Below are positions 17,746-27,254 of a stretch of 64,000 bases of DNA, piece after piece (the first letter of the stretch is position 1; each line of letters begins with the position of its first letter). The notes under the pieces are model-generated. The model was not told the DNA's origin and made no database searches. It saw only the letters and a list, made by a program, of their open reading frames with translations. The translations under genes were made by a program, and so were the position numbers. Source of the stretch: Adhaeribacter swui (GTDB lineage Bacteria > Bacteroidota > Bacteroidia > Cytophagales > Hymenobacteraceae); the NCBI RefSeq assembly GCF_014217805.1, contig NZ_CP055156.1, forward strand, positions 4,470,585 to 4,534,584, written 5' to 3'.

Positions 17746-20520
17746 ATGATTTACTTTTTCCAAAAAAAATCATTTAAGCTACTTATTTTTAGTTGTTTCC
17801 TGCTCTTGTTAGCTGGGCTTGGCGTTGCACGGGCGCAAACCAAGCCAGATGCTAAAATGGCGGCTACCCACCCTTTAGCTAAAATTGGTTCGGAGTTAGC
17901 AGAACTGCATCTGAACTACCAGACGGGTGTCCGTGCTATTCCAAAAAAAGGACCGGGTAATCTCACCAAAAAAAGCTTCTTGCAAGTCCAGGACGGATAC
18001 GTGGTAATTGAAGCGGTAGCTGAGCCAGAGCAAACTGCCCAACTACTCCGGGATTTGCAGGCCTTGGGCTTGGTGCAGGGAGCTGTTTACGGACGCATGG
18101 TGTCGGGTAAAATGCCGATCCGGAATTTAAACAAGGTAGCGGCCTTAACGAACCTGCATTTTGCCCGGCCGGGCTATAAGCCCATCCACCGGACCGGCGA
18201 AGTAAACAGCCAGGGCGATGTTGCCATGTACGCCGATTCGGCCCGGAAATACCAGGTAATTAAAGGCAAAAACAACAAAATCGGGGTATTGTCGGATAGC
18301 TATAATAGCCAGGGGGGAGCAGATAAAGGCGTGAAAGCAGGAGAGTTGCCCGGTAAAGGCAATCCCAACGGTTATTCTACGCCGGTGCAGGTGCTACAAG
18401 ATGCTGATGAAAATTCTTATAGCGACGAAGGGCGGGGCATGCTGGAGATTATTCATGATGTAGCGCCAGCGGCGGAGCTGGCTTTTCATACAGCTTTTGC
18501 CGGCCAGGCCAACTTTGCCCAGGGTATTCTGGATTTGCAAAAAGCCGGTTGTAACATCATCACCGACGATGTAAGTTATTTTGCCGAACCCATGTTTCAG
18601 GATGGCATTATTGCCCAGGCCGTAGATGAAGTAACTAAAAAGAACGTGGCTTACTTTAGCTCGGCGGGTAATAATGGGAAGCAGTCGTATCAGGCAAAAT
18701 TTAAAAATTCCGGTAAATACATTGTGGCAAACGGAAGAAATTACGGCGTAGCCCACGACTTTGGCAAGGGCGACATTAAGCAACGCATTGTTCTTCCGGC
18801 CGGGGGCAGTATTACTTTGCCGGTACAGTGGTCCGATCCGTTTTTCTCGGTGAGTGGGGTGCCCGGCGCCCAAACCGATTTAGATGTTTTGGTTTTTTAC
18901 AAAGGCGAGCTGATTAATGAATTTTCTTCGCTGGAGAGAAGCGCCGGCAACGATCCTTTTGAATTTATAGGGCTCTCTACCGATACCACAAGTTCAGAAG
19001 AAATTGAAATTGCCATTGTAAAAGTAAGCGGGCCAGATCCCATGTATATAAAATGGGTTGATTTTGGCAATGGCCAACCCCAGGAACATGTTACCAATAG
19101 CCCTACCATTTATGGGCATAGCAATGCCACCGGTGCGGTAAGTACCGGAGCGGTATTCTGGGGCGATACGCCGGCGTATGGTTCAGCTAAACCTCTTTTG
19201 GAAGATTTTTCTTCGATGGGCGGCACCCCGATTTTGTTTGATAAAGATGGCAAACAAATAAAAGAAGTAGTCCGGCCTAAACCCGAAATTTCGGCACCGG
19301 ATGGTGGTAATACCTCGTTCTTTGGTCAACTTTTCCAGGGCAAATATTATTTCTTTGGAACTTCGGCGGCGGCCCCGCACGCGGCAGCCGTAGCAGCTTT
19401 AATGCAAGAATCAGCCGGCAATAATCTAGACCGTAACGAAATACTGGAAACCATGCAGAAAACCGCCATCGACATGGACGAACCAGGTTTTGACTATAAC
19501 ACCGGATACGGTTTTTTAAATGCTTTTGACGCGATAAATGCCGTGGCGAAGCCCGGCACCCGGTCTTTTGCTTTGATTAATGCCGCTAACAACAAAGAAA
19601 TCCAAGCTATTTACGACGGAACGGTGGTTAATCTTACCCGGCTGCCTGGCAAAAAGGTACGCTTTCAGGCTATGGTTGGCCCGCGGCAGGTGGGCAGCGT
19701 AATACTGGAGCTGAACGGCAGCAAAATTACCGAAAACAAAATGCCATATGAATTTCCGAATTCGGCTAGTGAAGGATTTGAGTTAAAAGCCGGGGAATAT
19801 ACTTTAACCGCCACGCCGTACAGCAAAGCCAACGGACAAGGCGAAAAAGGAGTGCCGCTTACCATTAAATTTAAAGTAGTTGAAGAAGAAATTGTACGCT
19901 TTGATTTAGTGAATGTAACTACCGGAAAAGTAATTAAAACTTTAAACAATGGCGATATTCTGTACTTGCCCGAGTTGCCCGATAAACTTAATATCCGAGC
20001 CGTTACCAATCCTGCCCAGGTGGGTAGCGTGCAGTTTAATTTAAACGGCGTAGTTACCACCGAAAATAAAGTGCCTTACGATTTGGCCGGCACTAACACC
20101 AACACGGGTATTAATTTCAGCACGTCCTTATATTCGCTGCTTGCCACTACGTACCCCGATGCAGCGGCCCAGGGCAAAGCCGGTTCCAACAAAGTTATTT
20201 TCTTTGCTGCCACCAACAGCAAGCTGGATGTACCCCTTTTGGCCGAAAAGCTGAAAGGCAAAAGCGAGTTAAAGGTGTTCCCGAATCCTTTTTCCCAGAA
20301 AGCCAAAATAAAGTTTACCGTGGCCGAATCCAGTCAAACTTCGCTGGTTATTTATAACGTAAACGGGGTGCCGGTTACTACTTTATTTAACGGTAATGCC
20401 GAAGCCGGTAAGCAATACGAATTAGAACTGGATGGCAACAAATTGCCAGGTGGATTGTATTTCAGTCGCTTAATTACCAACTCGGGAGTAGTGCACCAAA
20501 CTTTAAAACTGAATAAGTAA
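17746..20520 (+). CDS. T9SS-secreted S8/S53-like serine peptidase
   Basis: A 924-residue secreted peptidase. The signal peptide (FSCFLLLLAGLGVARAQ) is followed by a propeptide-like region and a subtilase-fold catalytic domain at about 175-600. Asp184 (KIGVLSDSYN) and Ser540 (FGTSAAAPHAAAVAALM) are clear. The usual His position is occupied by DEGRGMLEIIHDVAPAAEL, with Glu234 and Asp238, which suggests a sedolisin-like Ser-Glu-Asp arrangement rather than classical subtilisin. Two copies of a module of about 110 residues follow (about 605-717 and 718-826, sharing VGSVxxxLNG and ENKxPY). A Por-type sorting domain ends the protein (LKVFPNPFSQKAKIKF...GGLYFSRLI), which implies T9SS secretion and cell-surface attachment or release. 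Complete monocistronic gene. Confidence 0.9.
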   Translation: MIYFFQKKSFKLLIFSCFLLLLAGLGVARAQTKPDAKMAATHPLAKIGSELAELHLNYQTGVRAIPKKGPGNLTKKSFLQVQDGYVVIEAVAEPEQTAQLLRDLQALGLVQGAVYGRMVSGKMPIRNLNKVAALTNLHFARPGYKPIHRTGEVNSQGDVAMYADSARKYQVIKGKNNKIGVLSDSYNSQGGADKGVKAGELPGKGNPNGYSTPVQVLQDADENSYSDEGRGMLEIIHDVAPAAELAFHTAFAGQANFAQGILDLQKAGCNIITDDVSYFAEPMFQDGIIAQAVDEVTKKNVAYFSSAGNNGKQSYQAKFKNSGKYIVANGRNYGVAHDFGKGDIKQRIVLPAGGSITLPVQWSDPFFSVSGVPGAQTDLDVLVFYKGELINEFSSLERSAGNDPFEFIGLSTDTTSSEEIEIAIVKVSGPDPMYIKWVDFGNGQPQEHVTNSPTIYGHSNATGAVSTGAVFWGDTPAYGSAKPLLEDFSSMGGTPILFDKDGKQIKEVVRPKPEISAPDGGNTSFFGQLFQGKYYFFGTSAAAPHAAAVAALMQESAGNNLDRNEILETMQKTAIDMDEPGFDYNTGYGFLNAFDAINAVAKPGTRSFALINAANNKEIQAIYDGTVVNLTRLPGKKVRFQAMVGPRQVGSVILELNGSKITENKMPYEFPNSASEGFELKAGEYTLTATPYSKANGQGEKGVPLTIKFKVVEEEIVRFDLVNVTTGKVIKTLNNGDILYLPELPDKLNIRAVTNPAQVGSVQFNLNGVVTTENKVPYDLAGTNTNTGINFSTSLYSLLATTYPDAAAQGKAGSNKVIFFAATNSKLDVPLLAEKLKGKSELKVFPNPFSQKAKIKFTVAESSQTSLVIYNVNGVPVTTLFNGNAEAGKQYELELDGNKLPGGLYFSRLITNSGVVHQTLKLNK

Positions 20521-20828
20521 TGCCATAAAATACCTGGTTCGGTTGGCGTTCATACAATCCAACGCGGACCAGGTATTATATCGCTATGCCTTCTTCGAGT
20601 TTAACGCTGTGAAAAGTTGGAGCTCTTGCATTTATAAGTTCCAGACAGCTTAAGCTGGCAGCAATGCAAGGTATATTGAATGGGTAGTAAGGTTATGGTT
20701 TCAGATAATCAACTTAGTTTTAAGCCAAATCTGAAACACATTCCTATTTTTCCGGAATTTAAAATTTTAAAAATTTAGGCTGCTGCAAACTTTGTAACCC
20801 AGGCATCCGGAAAGAGGTACTGAAACGA
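20521..20828. other. Intergenic region with palindromic repeat
   Basis: About 308 bases. They contain the second copy of the palindromic repeat (20641-20671) and an AT-rich near-palindrome at about 20760-20778. No ORF or RNA gene was recognised. Confidence 0.55.
20641..20671. repeat. Dispersed palindromic repeat, copy 2
   Basis: CAGCTTAAGCTG at 20646-20657 is the palindromic core. It is flanked by sequence matching the copy at 10374 and followed by the shared GCAATGCAAGG. The outer arms have diverged (AGA instead of GCC), so the perfect palindrome is shorter. Confidence 0.7.
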
Positions 20829-21701
20829 ATGAAAATTATATTTCCTAAGTTTGATAAGTGGGGGATGCCCCTGGTGGGTTTGGCGGCGGCGGTGTATTTT
20901 ATAATGGAAGCCCGAAAACCCCTGCGCCCCAGAACCCGCCCTAAACCAGAAAGGCTGCTGATTAACGGCAGTGTGGCCGCAGCGGCTTTGCCGGCCTTGC
21001 GCCTGTTGCTGGTGCCGGGCATGTACGCCGCCGGCCGGTGGGCCGAAAAACAGAATTTTGGTTTATTGGCCTGGCTGAGGCTACCTACCTGGTTGCGTTA
21101 CGCAATAGGTTTTTTGCTACTCGATTACACAAATTACTTGTGGCACGTACTGCTGCACAAATCCGATGTGTTGTGGCGCTTTCATCAGGTACATCATAGC
21201 GATCTGGACTTAGACCTGTCTACGGCTTGGCGGTTTCACATCGGGGAAAACATTGCGTCGGTACCTTACCGAGGGGCGGCTATTGCGCTAATGGGGGCGC
21301 CTTCTTCGTTGGTTTTATTTTACGAAGTTATTTTTGAAGCTTGTACTGCCTTTCATCATGCTAACTGGCAATTGCCGTACCCAGTAGAGCGACGTTTAAA
21401 TCAAGTGCTGGTGACTCCGCGTATGCACGGCATTCATCATTCCATTGTGGCTCAGGAAACCAACAGCAATTTTTCGGTAATATTTTCGTGGTGGGACCGG
21501 CTGCACCAATCCTTGCGGTTAAATGTGCCTCAGCAGAAAGTAGTTATTGGCGTACCCGCCTACCGCGATCCCAAAGAACAAACGCCCAAAAAGCTGTTTT
21601 GGCTGCCCTTTACTGCCATACGGCCCTGGCAATTACCGGATGGTACCGTGCCGGAGCGGGACGAAAAAACAAAATACTCATCCACGCACCTGTGTCCATA
21701 A
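20829..21701 (+). CDS. Sterol desaturase / fatty acid hydroxylase family protein (second copy)
   Basis: A 290-residue membrane di-iron oxygenase-like protein. Histidine clusters are visible in order: NYLWHVLLHKSDVLWRFHQVHHSD (residues about 98-121), AFHHANW (near 178) and MHGIHHSIV (near 200). Hydrophobic segments near 10-25 and 90-105 place it in the membrane. It is only distantly related to the family member at 9391-10350, so this is not a recent duplication. It ends with a strong terminator, and the C-terminal tail (DEKTKYSSTHLCP) is not conserved-looking. The substrate is unknown. Confidence 0.9.
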   Translation: MKIIFPKFDKWGMPLVGLAAAVYFIMEARKPLRPRTRPKPERLLINGSVAAAALPALRLLLVPGMYAAGRWAEKQNFGLLAWLRLPTWLRYAIGFLLLDYTNYLWHVLLHKSDVLWRFHQVHHSDLDLDLSTAWRFHIGENIASVPYRGAAIALMGAPSSLVLFYEVIFEACTAFHHANWQLPYPVERRLNQVLVTPRMHGIHHSIVAQETNSNFSVIFSWWDRLHQSLRLNVPQQKVVIGVPAYRDPKEQTPKKLFWLPFTAIRPWQLPDGTVPERDEKTKYSSTHLCP

Positions 21702-21723
21702 TAATTTGCAGATAACTTATTTT

Positions 21724-21758
21724 AAAAACAGCCAGTTTAATTAACTGGCTGTTTTTTT
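21724..21758 (+). terminator. Terminator after the second sterol-desaturase-family gene
   Basis: A 14-base stem (AAAAACAGCCAGTT at 21724-21737) pairs with AACTGGCTGTTTTT, with a five-base loop and a T run to 21758. It begins 22 bases after the stop codon at 21701. Confidence 0.9.
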
Positions 21759-21870
21759 ATTAAAAAAGGTAATCCAGATTTTAATTTTTTAAAAAATTCA
21801 GTTTTAGCTAAGCTTAACAATAATCAGTTTACCTCAAAACTTCCGGAAAAAGACCTGAGCAAACCCCGCA

Positions 21871-23118
21871 CTAAGGTAGAGCTGGCGTAAAACCGGGTTT
21901 CTTTAAAGTAAAAATAAACGTAGCGCCTTGCCCGACTTCCGATTCCACCCGGATGGTGCCGCCGGAGCGTTCAATTATTTTTTTTACGGTAGCCAGGCCG
22001 ATGCCATTGCCTCTTTCGCCGTATTGGTCTTTTTGGAGCAGCGTTTCAAAAATCCGGAAAATGCGTTCGTGGTTTTTGGGCGCAATGCCCGGGCCGTTAT
22101 CTTTCACGTAAAACAGATATTCTTCTTCTTGCTCAGTTACGCCAATCTCTATTTCGGCCATTTTTTTGTTGTTGTATTTAATGGCGTTAGCTACCAGGTT
22201 TACCAGTATCTGTTGCAATATGGCTTTGTTGGTATACACCGCGTCTACCTCAGAATAAAAGCGTATCTGGCTGTTTTTGTTGCCCCGGAACAAACAGGTA
22301 ATATCTTGTTGCAAGTCCGATAATTTAATTTCTACCTGGTTGCCGTTAAATAACTGATCGGAGCGGCTGTAGGCGAGCAGGCCCTCAATTAAATCTTTTA
22401 GCTTCGTAGATGAGGCTTTAATGTAATTTAAAATTTCTTTTACTTCTTCCCGGATATCTTGCTCGTACTGACTTTCGATTAAGTCAATCAGCGAAGAAAT
22501 GTTGTACAACGGCGATTTCAGGTCGTGAGCCGCCAAAACGGCAAATTGCTCCAGGTTGGCATTTTTCTCTTGCAAGCGGGCTTCTGCTTTTTCCAGTTGT
22601 ATTTTCTTCTTCCGCAGTTCCATTAAGTTCATGGCTTGTTTGGAAAGCGCTTTCAGGGAGGTAATTTGCTCGGGGCTCAGCAATTTAGGTTTTTCGTCGA
22701 TTACGCACAGCGACCCTAAGGGATAACCGGCCTCGCTAACCAAAGGAACACCCGCGTAAAAAACAATATTGGGGGAGCCGTTAACTAAAGGATTATCCTG
22801 AAAACGCGTATCGGCGCGGGCATCTTCCACGATTAAAACATCGTTTGGTTGATTAATGGCGTGGGCACAAAAAGAAAATTCGCGCGGGGTTTCGTCTGCC
22901 GTAAAATTGTGTTTGGCTTTAAACCATTGACGATCATTATCTATCAGCGAAATCAGGGAAATGCTGGTGCCACAAATTTGGGAAGCAATGGTAGTTAGGT
23001 TATCAAAATCTTCTTCCGAGAAAGAATCCAGAATTGAATAAGAATGTAAATCTTGTATTCTTTCCTGCTCGAGTACAGGATTTTCTAAAAAATTCATAGT
23101 TTGTTTCATAGTAGGCAC
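21871..23118 (-). CDS. Cytoplasmic GAF-domain sensor histidine kinase
   Basis: A 415-residue soluble kinase. A GAF domain (about 30-175: ISLISLIDNDRQWFKAKH, FCAHAI, FYAGVPLVSEAGYPLGSLCV) is followed by a coiled coil (about 175-195) and a HisKA segment with the phospho-accepting His in LAAHDLKSPLYNISSL (near residue 200). The ATPase boxes are all present: N (LVANAIKYNNKKM), G1 (VKDNGPGIAPKNHERIF), F (RIFETLLQ) and G2 (RGNGIGLATVKKIIERSGG). There is no membrane segment and no response regulator gene beside it, so it is an orphan kinase. The N terminus has Met at 1, 4 and 8, and any could be the start. The signal sensed by the GAF domain is unknown. Confidence 0.92.
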   Translation of the reverse strand: MPTMKQTMNFLENPVLEQERIQDLHSYSILDSFSEEDFDNLTTIASQICGTSISLISLIDNDRQWFKAKHNFTADETPREFSFCAHAINQPNDVLIVEDARADTRFQDNPLVNGSPNIVFYAGVPLVSEAGYPLGSLCVIDEKPKLLSPEQITSLKALSKQAMNLMELRKKKIQLEKAEARLQEKNANLEQFAVLAAHDLKSPLYNISSLIDLIESQYEQDIREEVKEILNYIKASSTKLKDLIEGLLAYSRSDQLFNGNQVEIKLSDLQQDITCLFRGNKNSQIRFYSEVDAVYTNKAILQQILVNLVANAIKYNNKKMAEIEIGVTEQEEEYLFYVKDNGPGIAPKNHERIFRIFETLLQKDQYGERGNGIGLATVKKIIERSGGTIRVESEVGQGATFIFTLKKPGFTPALP

Positions 23119-23390
23119 TAAAAAGCTTCGTGAAAATCATCTTTGTGGGTAAAGGTGTTGCGAACATACTGGCTTTTTAGATATTATAGTTCAGGGTTTT
23201 TCTAATACTTTCCCGCCGCTAAAATAAATTTTGTCGGGTATTTCAACAAAAATGCGAACCAAGTATACACAAGGCTTCGCATAACTATTTTATTTTTGGT
23301 ATTAAACTAATTAATTGGTTAAAGGTTTAAACCAAGAAAAATTAGTTTTTTTAAGCTGCACAGTGGAAGGTAGTAAGTAGTTAGGTTTTA

Positions 23391-23432
23391 GTATCAGGTA
23401 GCACGTAGCAGGTAGCAAGTATCAGGTAGCAG
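23391..23432. repeat. Imperfect short tandem repeat
   Basis: Units of about 7-14 bases of the type GTATCAGGTAGCA / CGTAGCAG repeat irregularly. The sequence is not regular enough for a CRISPR array and has no unique spacers. Confidence 0.55.
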
Positions 23433-23484
23433 GTGTATTTTTTTAAATTTGATTTTAGAATTAACCATTTCCACTTATAAAATC

Positions 23485-23512
23485 CCGCCAGCTACAAGCT
23501 GGCGGCAATGCA
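23485..23512. repeat. Dispersed palindromic repeat, copy 3
   Basis: CCGCCAGCT at 23485-23493 and AGCTGGCGG at 23497-23505 form a nine-base stem with an ACA loop, followed by CAATGCA as in the other copies. AATGCAAGG occurs again about 20 bases further on. Confidence 0.7.
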
Positions 23513-23718
23513 TTTGGAATGAGTAATAATGCAAGGTCTTCTCGCAAGCAGCTTAGTTTTTGAGGGAATTACCAAATAGCTTCGTTGGTTTAAAACAGCA
23601 ACCCAACTTACTTTTTTTAAAAAATCTACGTAACAGCTAATAGCATTTATAAACGCAGGAATAAAATCCGGGTAAACTATTCCGGTGAGTTTAAGGTTTG
23701 CAACGAACGGGTAAAAAA

Positions 23719-25362
23719 ATGATGGTATTTTATTTTCTTCTGATATCGCTTTTTACTTTTTTGCTCTCCACCCAATTTCCGGAGCAGCCGCCTGCGCCTG
23801 CAACAAAACCAACTGCAATTGAATCAACCGCAACCGAGGCCGACTTCTTGCTGAAAAACGGGAAAATAGTGGACGGCACCGGCAATTCGTGGTACTACGG
23901 CGATGTGGCCGTGCTCGGTGACCGGATTATGGCGGTGGGTACTTCGTTAGATATTCCGGCTAAAAAAGTAATTGACGTAAAAAAGAAAGTAATTGCGCCC
24001 GGTTTTATTGATGTGCATACCCACATTGAAGGCGACGAAAAAGCCAGTCCTAAAGCCGAGAACTTTATTTACGATGGGGTAACCTCTATCATTACCGGTA
24101 ACTGCGGTATTTCCCGCACCGACATTGGTCAGTATTACCGCTACATCGATAGTTTACGCGTATCGGTAAATATCGGCAGTTTTATCGGGCACAACGATGT
24201 GCGCAAAGCCGTGATGCAAATGGCGAACCGCCGCCCAACCGCCGAAGAATTATCCAGAATGGAAAACCTGGTGGCGCAAGCCATGCGCGATGGGGCTAAC
24301 GGTTTTTCGACGGGCTTAATTTATACGCCGGGCACTTACGCCGGCACCGCCGAAGTGGTTGCCTTGGCTAAAGCTGCTGCCAAACACCAGGGCGTGTACA
24401 CGTCGCACATCCGCAACGAAACCAACAAAATTTTTGAAGCGATTGATGAAGCCTTAAACGTAGGTCGAAAAACCGGCATGCCCGTGCAGGTGTCGCATTT
24501 TAAAATTGGCAAACCCAACTGGAACCGCTCTAATGAAACCTTGGCCATGATTAAAAAAGCCCGGGAAGAAGGTCTGGAAGTAACAATCGATCAATATCCG
24601 TATACGGCCAGCAGCACTACCATTTATACCTTAATTCCAGCGTGGGCTTTGGCCGGCGGCCAGGACAGTATTAGTTACCGTTTTCATCAACCAGCTATCC
24701 GGAAAAAAATAATTGCCGAAATGGTGAGCGATATGAAACGCCGCCAACGCCCCGATTTTAGTTACTGCGTAGTAGCGCAATTTTTACCCAAACCCGCTTA
24801 CAACGGCAAAAATATTTCGGAAATAAATGCCTTGCTCCACCGCTCCAAAACTATTCCGGCCGAGATAGAAACTATTCTGGATTTAGCTGAGCAATCGAGC
24901 GCGCAAATGGTATTTCACAGCATGAACGAGGCCGATGTGGAATACATTATGCAGTACCCGTTTACCATGGTTACTTCGGATGGAGGAATCCGGGAGTTTG
25001 GGGTGGGGGTGCCGCACCCGCGGAGTTACGGTACCAACGCTCGGGTATTAAGCCACTACGTGCGCGACCGCAAAATTATTATGTTGGAAGATGCCATCCG
25101 GCGCATGACCTCGCTGCCCGCGCAAAAATTTGCTTTACAAGACCGCGGCCTGCTCCGCAAAGGGATGATGGCTGACATAGTGGTGTTCGACCCCAATACC
25201 ATTCAGGATTTAAGTACGTTTACCAAGCCTCACGCGTACACCAAAGGAGTGGAATACGTGCTGGTAAACGGCCAACTCACCCTCGCCGAAGGAAAACACA
25301 CCGGTGTGCGCAATGGGGACATTTTGTATGGCCCAGGCTACCAACCTAACCCTTTATATTAA
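23719..25362 (+). CDS. N-acyl-D-amino-acid deacylase-like amidohydrolase, exported
   Basis: A 547-residue metal-dependent amidohydrolase. The double ATG at 23719 gives MMVFYFLLISLFTFLL, an apparent signal peptide or anchor, and is preferred over a TTG 21 bases upstream. The amidohydrolase HxH motif is in VIAPGFIDVHTHIEGDE. Later family blocks include TSIITGNCGIS, ANGFSTGLIYTPGTYAG, YTSHIRNE, PVQVSHFKIG, TIDQYPYTASST and VTSDGGIREFGVG, in the order seen in D-aminoacylases. The family removes acyl groups from N-acyl-D-amino acids or cleaves related D-amino acid dipeptides. Export suggests a periplasmic substrate such as peptidoglycan-derived or environmental D-amino acids (inferred). Single gene. 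Confidence 0.88.
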   Translation: MMVFYFLLISLFTFLLSTQFPEQPPAPATKPTAIESTATEADFLLKNGKIVDGTGNSWYYGDVAVLGDRIMAVGTSLDIPAKKVIDVKKKVIAPGFIDVHTHIEGDEKASPKAENFIYDGVTSIITGNCGISRTDIGQYYRYIDSLRVSVNIGSFIGHNDVRKAVMQMANRRPTAEELSRMENLVAQAMRDGANGFSTGLIYTPGTYAGTAEVVALAKAAAKHQGVYTSHIRNETNKIFEAIDEALNVGRKTGMPVQVSHFKIGKPNWNRSNETLAMIKKAREEGLEVTIDQYPYTASSTTIYTLIPAWALAGGQDSISYRFHQPAIRKKIIAEMVSDMKRRQRPDFSYCVVAQFLPKPAYNGKNISEINALLHRSKTIPAEIETILDLAEQSSAQMVFHSMNEADVEYIMQYPFTMVTSDGGIREFGVGVPHPRSYGTNARVLSHYVRDRKIIMLEDAIRRMTSLPAQKFALQDRGLLRKGMMADIVVFDPNTIQDLSTFTKPHAYTKGVEYVLVNGQLTLAEGKHTGVRNGDILYGPGYQPNPLY

Positions 25363-25948
25363 AGCTAAAAATCAATTTTTTTAAAAAATCCTCTTTTCTG
25401 CCTAACACAAATGCCCGCAGGTTTCCTTATTTTTGGTGCATAATCAGCCGAACCATTTTTTAAGCTTCCAATTAAATCGTATCAAATCGAATTAAAAAGT
25501 TAACATAGATTTTGCTTGAAAGTAAGTGTTTCTTTTGGAGCCGGCTCCCATCTTATTTGTACGGGCTGAGTTTGCCTCATGGCCACTGACACCAGTTTGG
25601 CTGTTGAGGGCCTTTTAGCGTTCCGGTGCCGACGCAGGAGGCATGGCGCAGTGCAACGAGCCAAGTTTCGCTAAACCGCCCGAAAGAGCCAAACGAGGCC
25701 TGCCGGCCACGAGGCAAAACTTGAAGCCAGCAAATTAGATAGCACCATAGCCTGGAGGCTGGAACAGGCTCCAAAGAACTACAGCAAAGTCCACCATAGC
25801 AACTACTTCTTACTATTGGTTAATAATTCGGTTTTCGCCGGAAAAAAATCAGGGAAATATAAAAGCAACTACATCTAAATTTACTAATAAGCCGTATTGG
25901 AGGCAGATAACCGCCTGCTACTTAGAGCAGAAAATAAAATAAAGCCTC
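25363..25948. other. Intergenic region with a dispersed element
   Basis: About 586 bases. The central part (25531-25777) holds the dispersed element described separately. The rest is AT-rich with no recognised gene. A small minus-strand ORF within the element (25577-25774) is a by-product of the repeat. Confidence 0.6.
25531..25777 (+). repeat. Dispersed intergenic element, full copy plus inverted fragment
   Basis: The full copy (25585-25777) starts ACTGACACCAGTTTGGCTG and ends GGAACAGGCTCCAAAGA. Inside it, GTTTGGCT (25595-25602) can pair with AGCCAAAC (25687-25694). It is joined at its left edge to about 54 bases (25531-25584) that match the beginning of an opposite-orientation copy (TTTTGGAGCC ... 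TTTGCCTCATGGCC). Two more copies lie at 34716-34907 and 35049-35228. The element has no transposase, and its nature (non-autonomous mobile element or structured RNA) is unknown. Confidence 0.8.
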
Positions 25949-27118
25949 ATGAAGCCACGTGTTTTTATTTACAACTGCTGTATTGTATTCGCTATTATCC
26001 TAAGCGCCTGTTCAAATAACCAGAAAACCGAACAACAAAGCCAGGAAAGTACTTCGCCGGCCGAATCTGCCCAAACCACAAATGCCGAAGTTAACGATAG
26101 TGCCAACGCCAAAAAAGAAGAGCCGGAACCGGAAGGAAGCCCGGAAAAGCAAAAAGTAGAACGCATGGCGGAGTATACCACCAGCCGCAAATACGTTTCG
26201 TTTTCGGCGCAGGATTTTAACGCTTGGAAAAAAGCTGTTCCAGAAATCCAGAATATTAAAGTTACCTCCAGCAAAGACAAAAAACAGGAACCCGCTTTAT
26301 TTTTTAACTCCGGTAGCGATAAAAAAAAGCCGCTGTTGGTAGTGCTGCACAGTTGGAGCGACGAGTATTTACAACAGGCTAGCATTCCGTTTTGCTTGTG
26401 GGCCAAAAAGTACGATTGGGTATTTATTCAGCCTAATTACCGGGGCATTTTTCAAACACCGGAAGCCATGGGTTCAGAATTGGCCATTCAGGATATTGTG
26501 GATGCGGTAAATTACGCCAAGAAAAACGCCAACGTAGATGCCAGCCGGGTGTACGTTACGGGCGCTTCGGGGGGCGGAATGGGTTCTTTACTGGCGGCCA
26601 GCCACCATCCCGAAATTTGGGCCGGGGTAGCGGCCTGGGTACCCGTGGTAGATATTTATAGCTGGTTTAAATACAACGCCAAATTCCCGAGCCGCAAATA
26701 CCGCCAACAAATTATAGCGGCGGCAGGCGGCGACCCCACCCAAGATAAAAAAGCGGAGGAAGAAACTAAAAAGCGCAGTGCCATCAGTCATTTAAACCAG
26801 AAAATTGATATGCCTATTTACATTGCCCACGGCATTAAAGATATATTGGTGCCCCCGGACCATTCGTTGCGGGCGTATAATTTACTGGCCGACGAAAAAG
26901 ACCGGTTAACCGAAGAACAGATTAACTACATCGTAAAAAATAAAGCCGTACCAAAAGATTTAAAAAGCACCGACACCGAATCGTATTTTGGTTCTGCGGA
27001 CCCTAAAGTGCACCTGGTAAAAAAATCGGCTAACGTAACGCTGGTGTTATTTGAAGGCGTGCACGACCTGGTATATAATCCTACTTTGCTGTGGCTCAAC
27101 GAGCAACAAAAACGCTGA
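25949..27118 (+). CDS. Alpha/beta hydrolase lipoprotein (prolyl oligopeptidase / S9-like)
   Basis: A 389-residue lipoprotein. The signal ends in a lipobox (IILSAC, lipidated Cys near residue 21), followed by a low-complexity linker rich in Glu, Ser and Lys. The hydrolase domain runs from about residue 100. LLVVLHSWSDEYLQ is the oxyanion strand, and RVYVTGASGGGMGSLLAA the nucleophile elbow with its Ser. The acid and His are probably in AHGIKDILVPPDHS and FEGVHDLVYNP. The family includes esterases and oligopeptidases anchored to the envelope, and the substrate is unknown. The next gene starts 136 bases downstream on the same strand. Confidence 0.85.
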   Translation: MKPRVFIYNCCIVFAIILSACSNNQKTEQQSQESTSPAESAQTTNAEVNDSANAKKEEPEPEGSPEKQKVERMAEYTTSRKYVSFSAQDFNAWKKAVPEIQNIKVTSSKDKKQEPALFFNSGSDKKKPLLVVLHSWSDEYLQQASIPFCLWAKKYDWVFIQPNYRGIFQTPEAMGSELAIQDIVDAVNYAKKNANVDASRVYVTGASGGGMGSLLAASHHPEIWAGVAAWVPVVDIYSWFKYNAKFPSRKYRQQIIAAAGGDPTQDKKAEEETKKRSAISHLNQKIDMPIYIAHGIKDILVPPDHSLRAYNLLADEKDRLTEEQINYIVKNKAVPKDLKSTDTESYFGSADPKVHLVKKSANVTLVLFEGVHDLVYNPTLLWLNEQQKR

Positions 27119-27254
27119 TGAATGGTTAACATAGTGGTACACTGGTACGGTGAAACATAAAATTTGAAAAATTAAAAAATGGTAATTGCCCGAATAGGTA
27201 AAGAGAAGTTGTTAAGCCTGCCGGTACGGGTATTTTCTTCGGCACCAAAAACCC

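Larger units (their letters stand above)
23119..23718. other. Intergenic region with short repeats
   Basis: About 600 bases between a minus-strand kinase gene and a plus-strand hydrolase gene, so both promoters should lie here. It contains an imperfect tandem array of GTAGCAGGTAGCA-like units at about 23391-23432 and the third copy of the palindromic repeat at 23485-23512. No gene was recognised. Confidence 0.55.

Noticed and set aside
23391-23432. Possible CRISPR-like array
   Set aside because: The units are 7-14 bases, irregular and without spacers.
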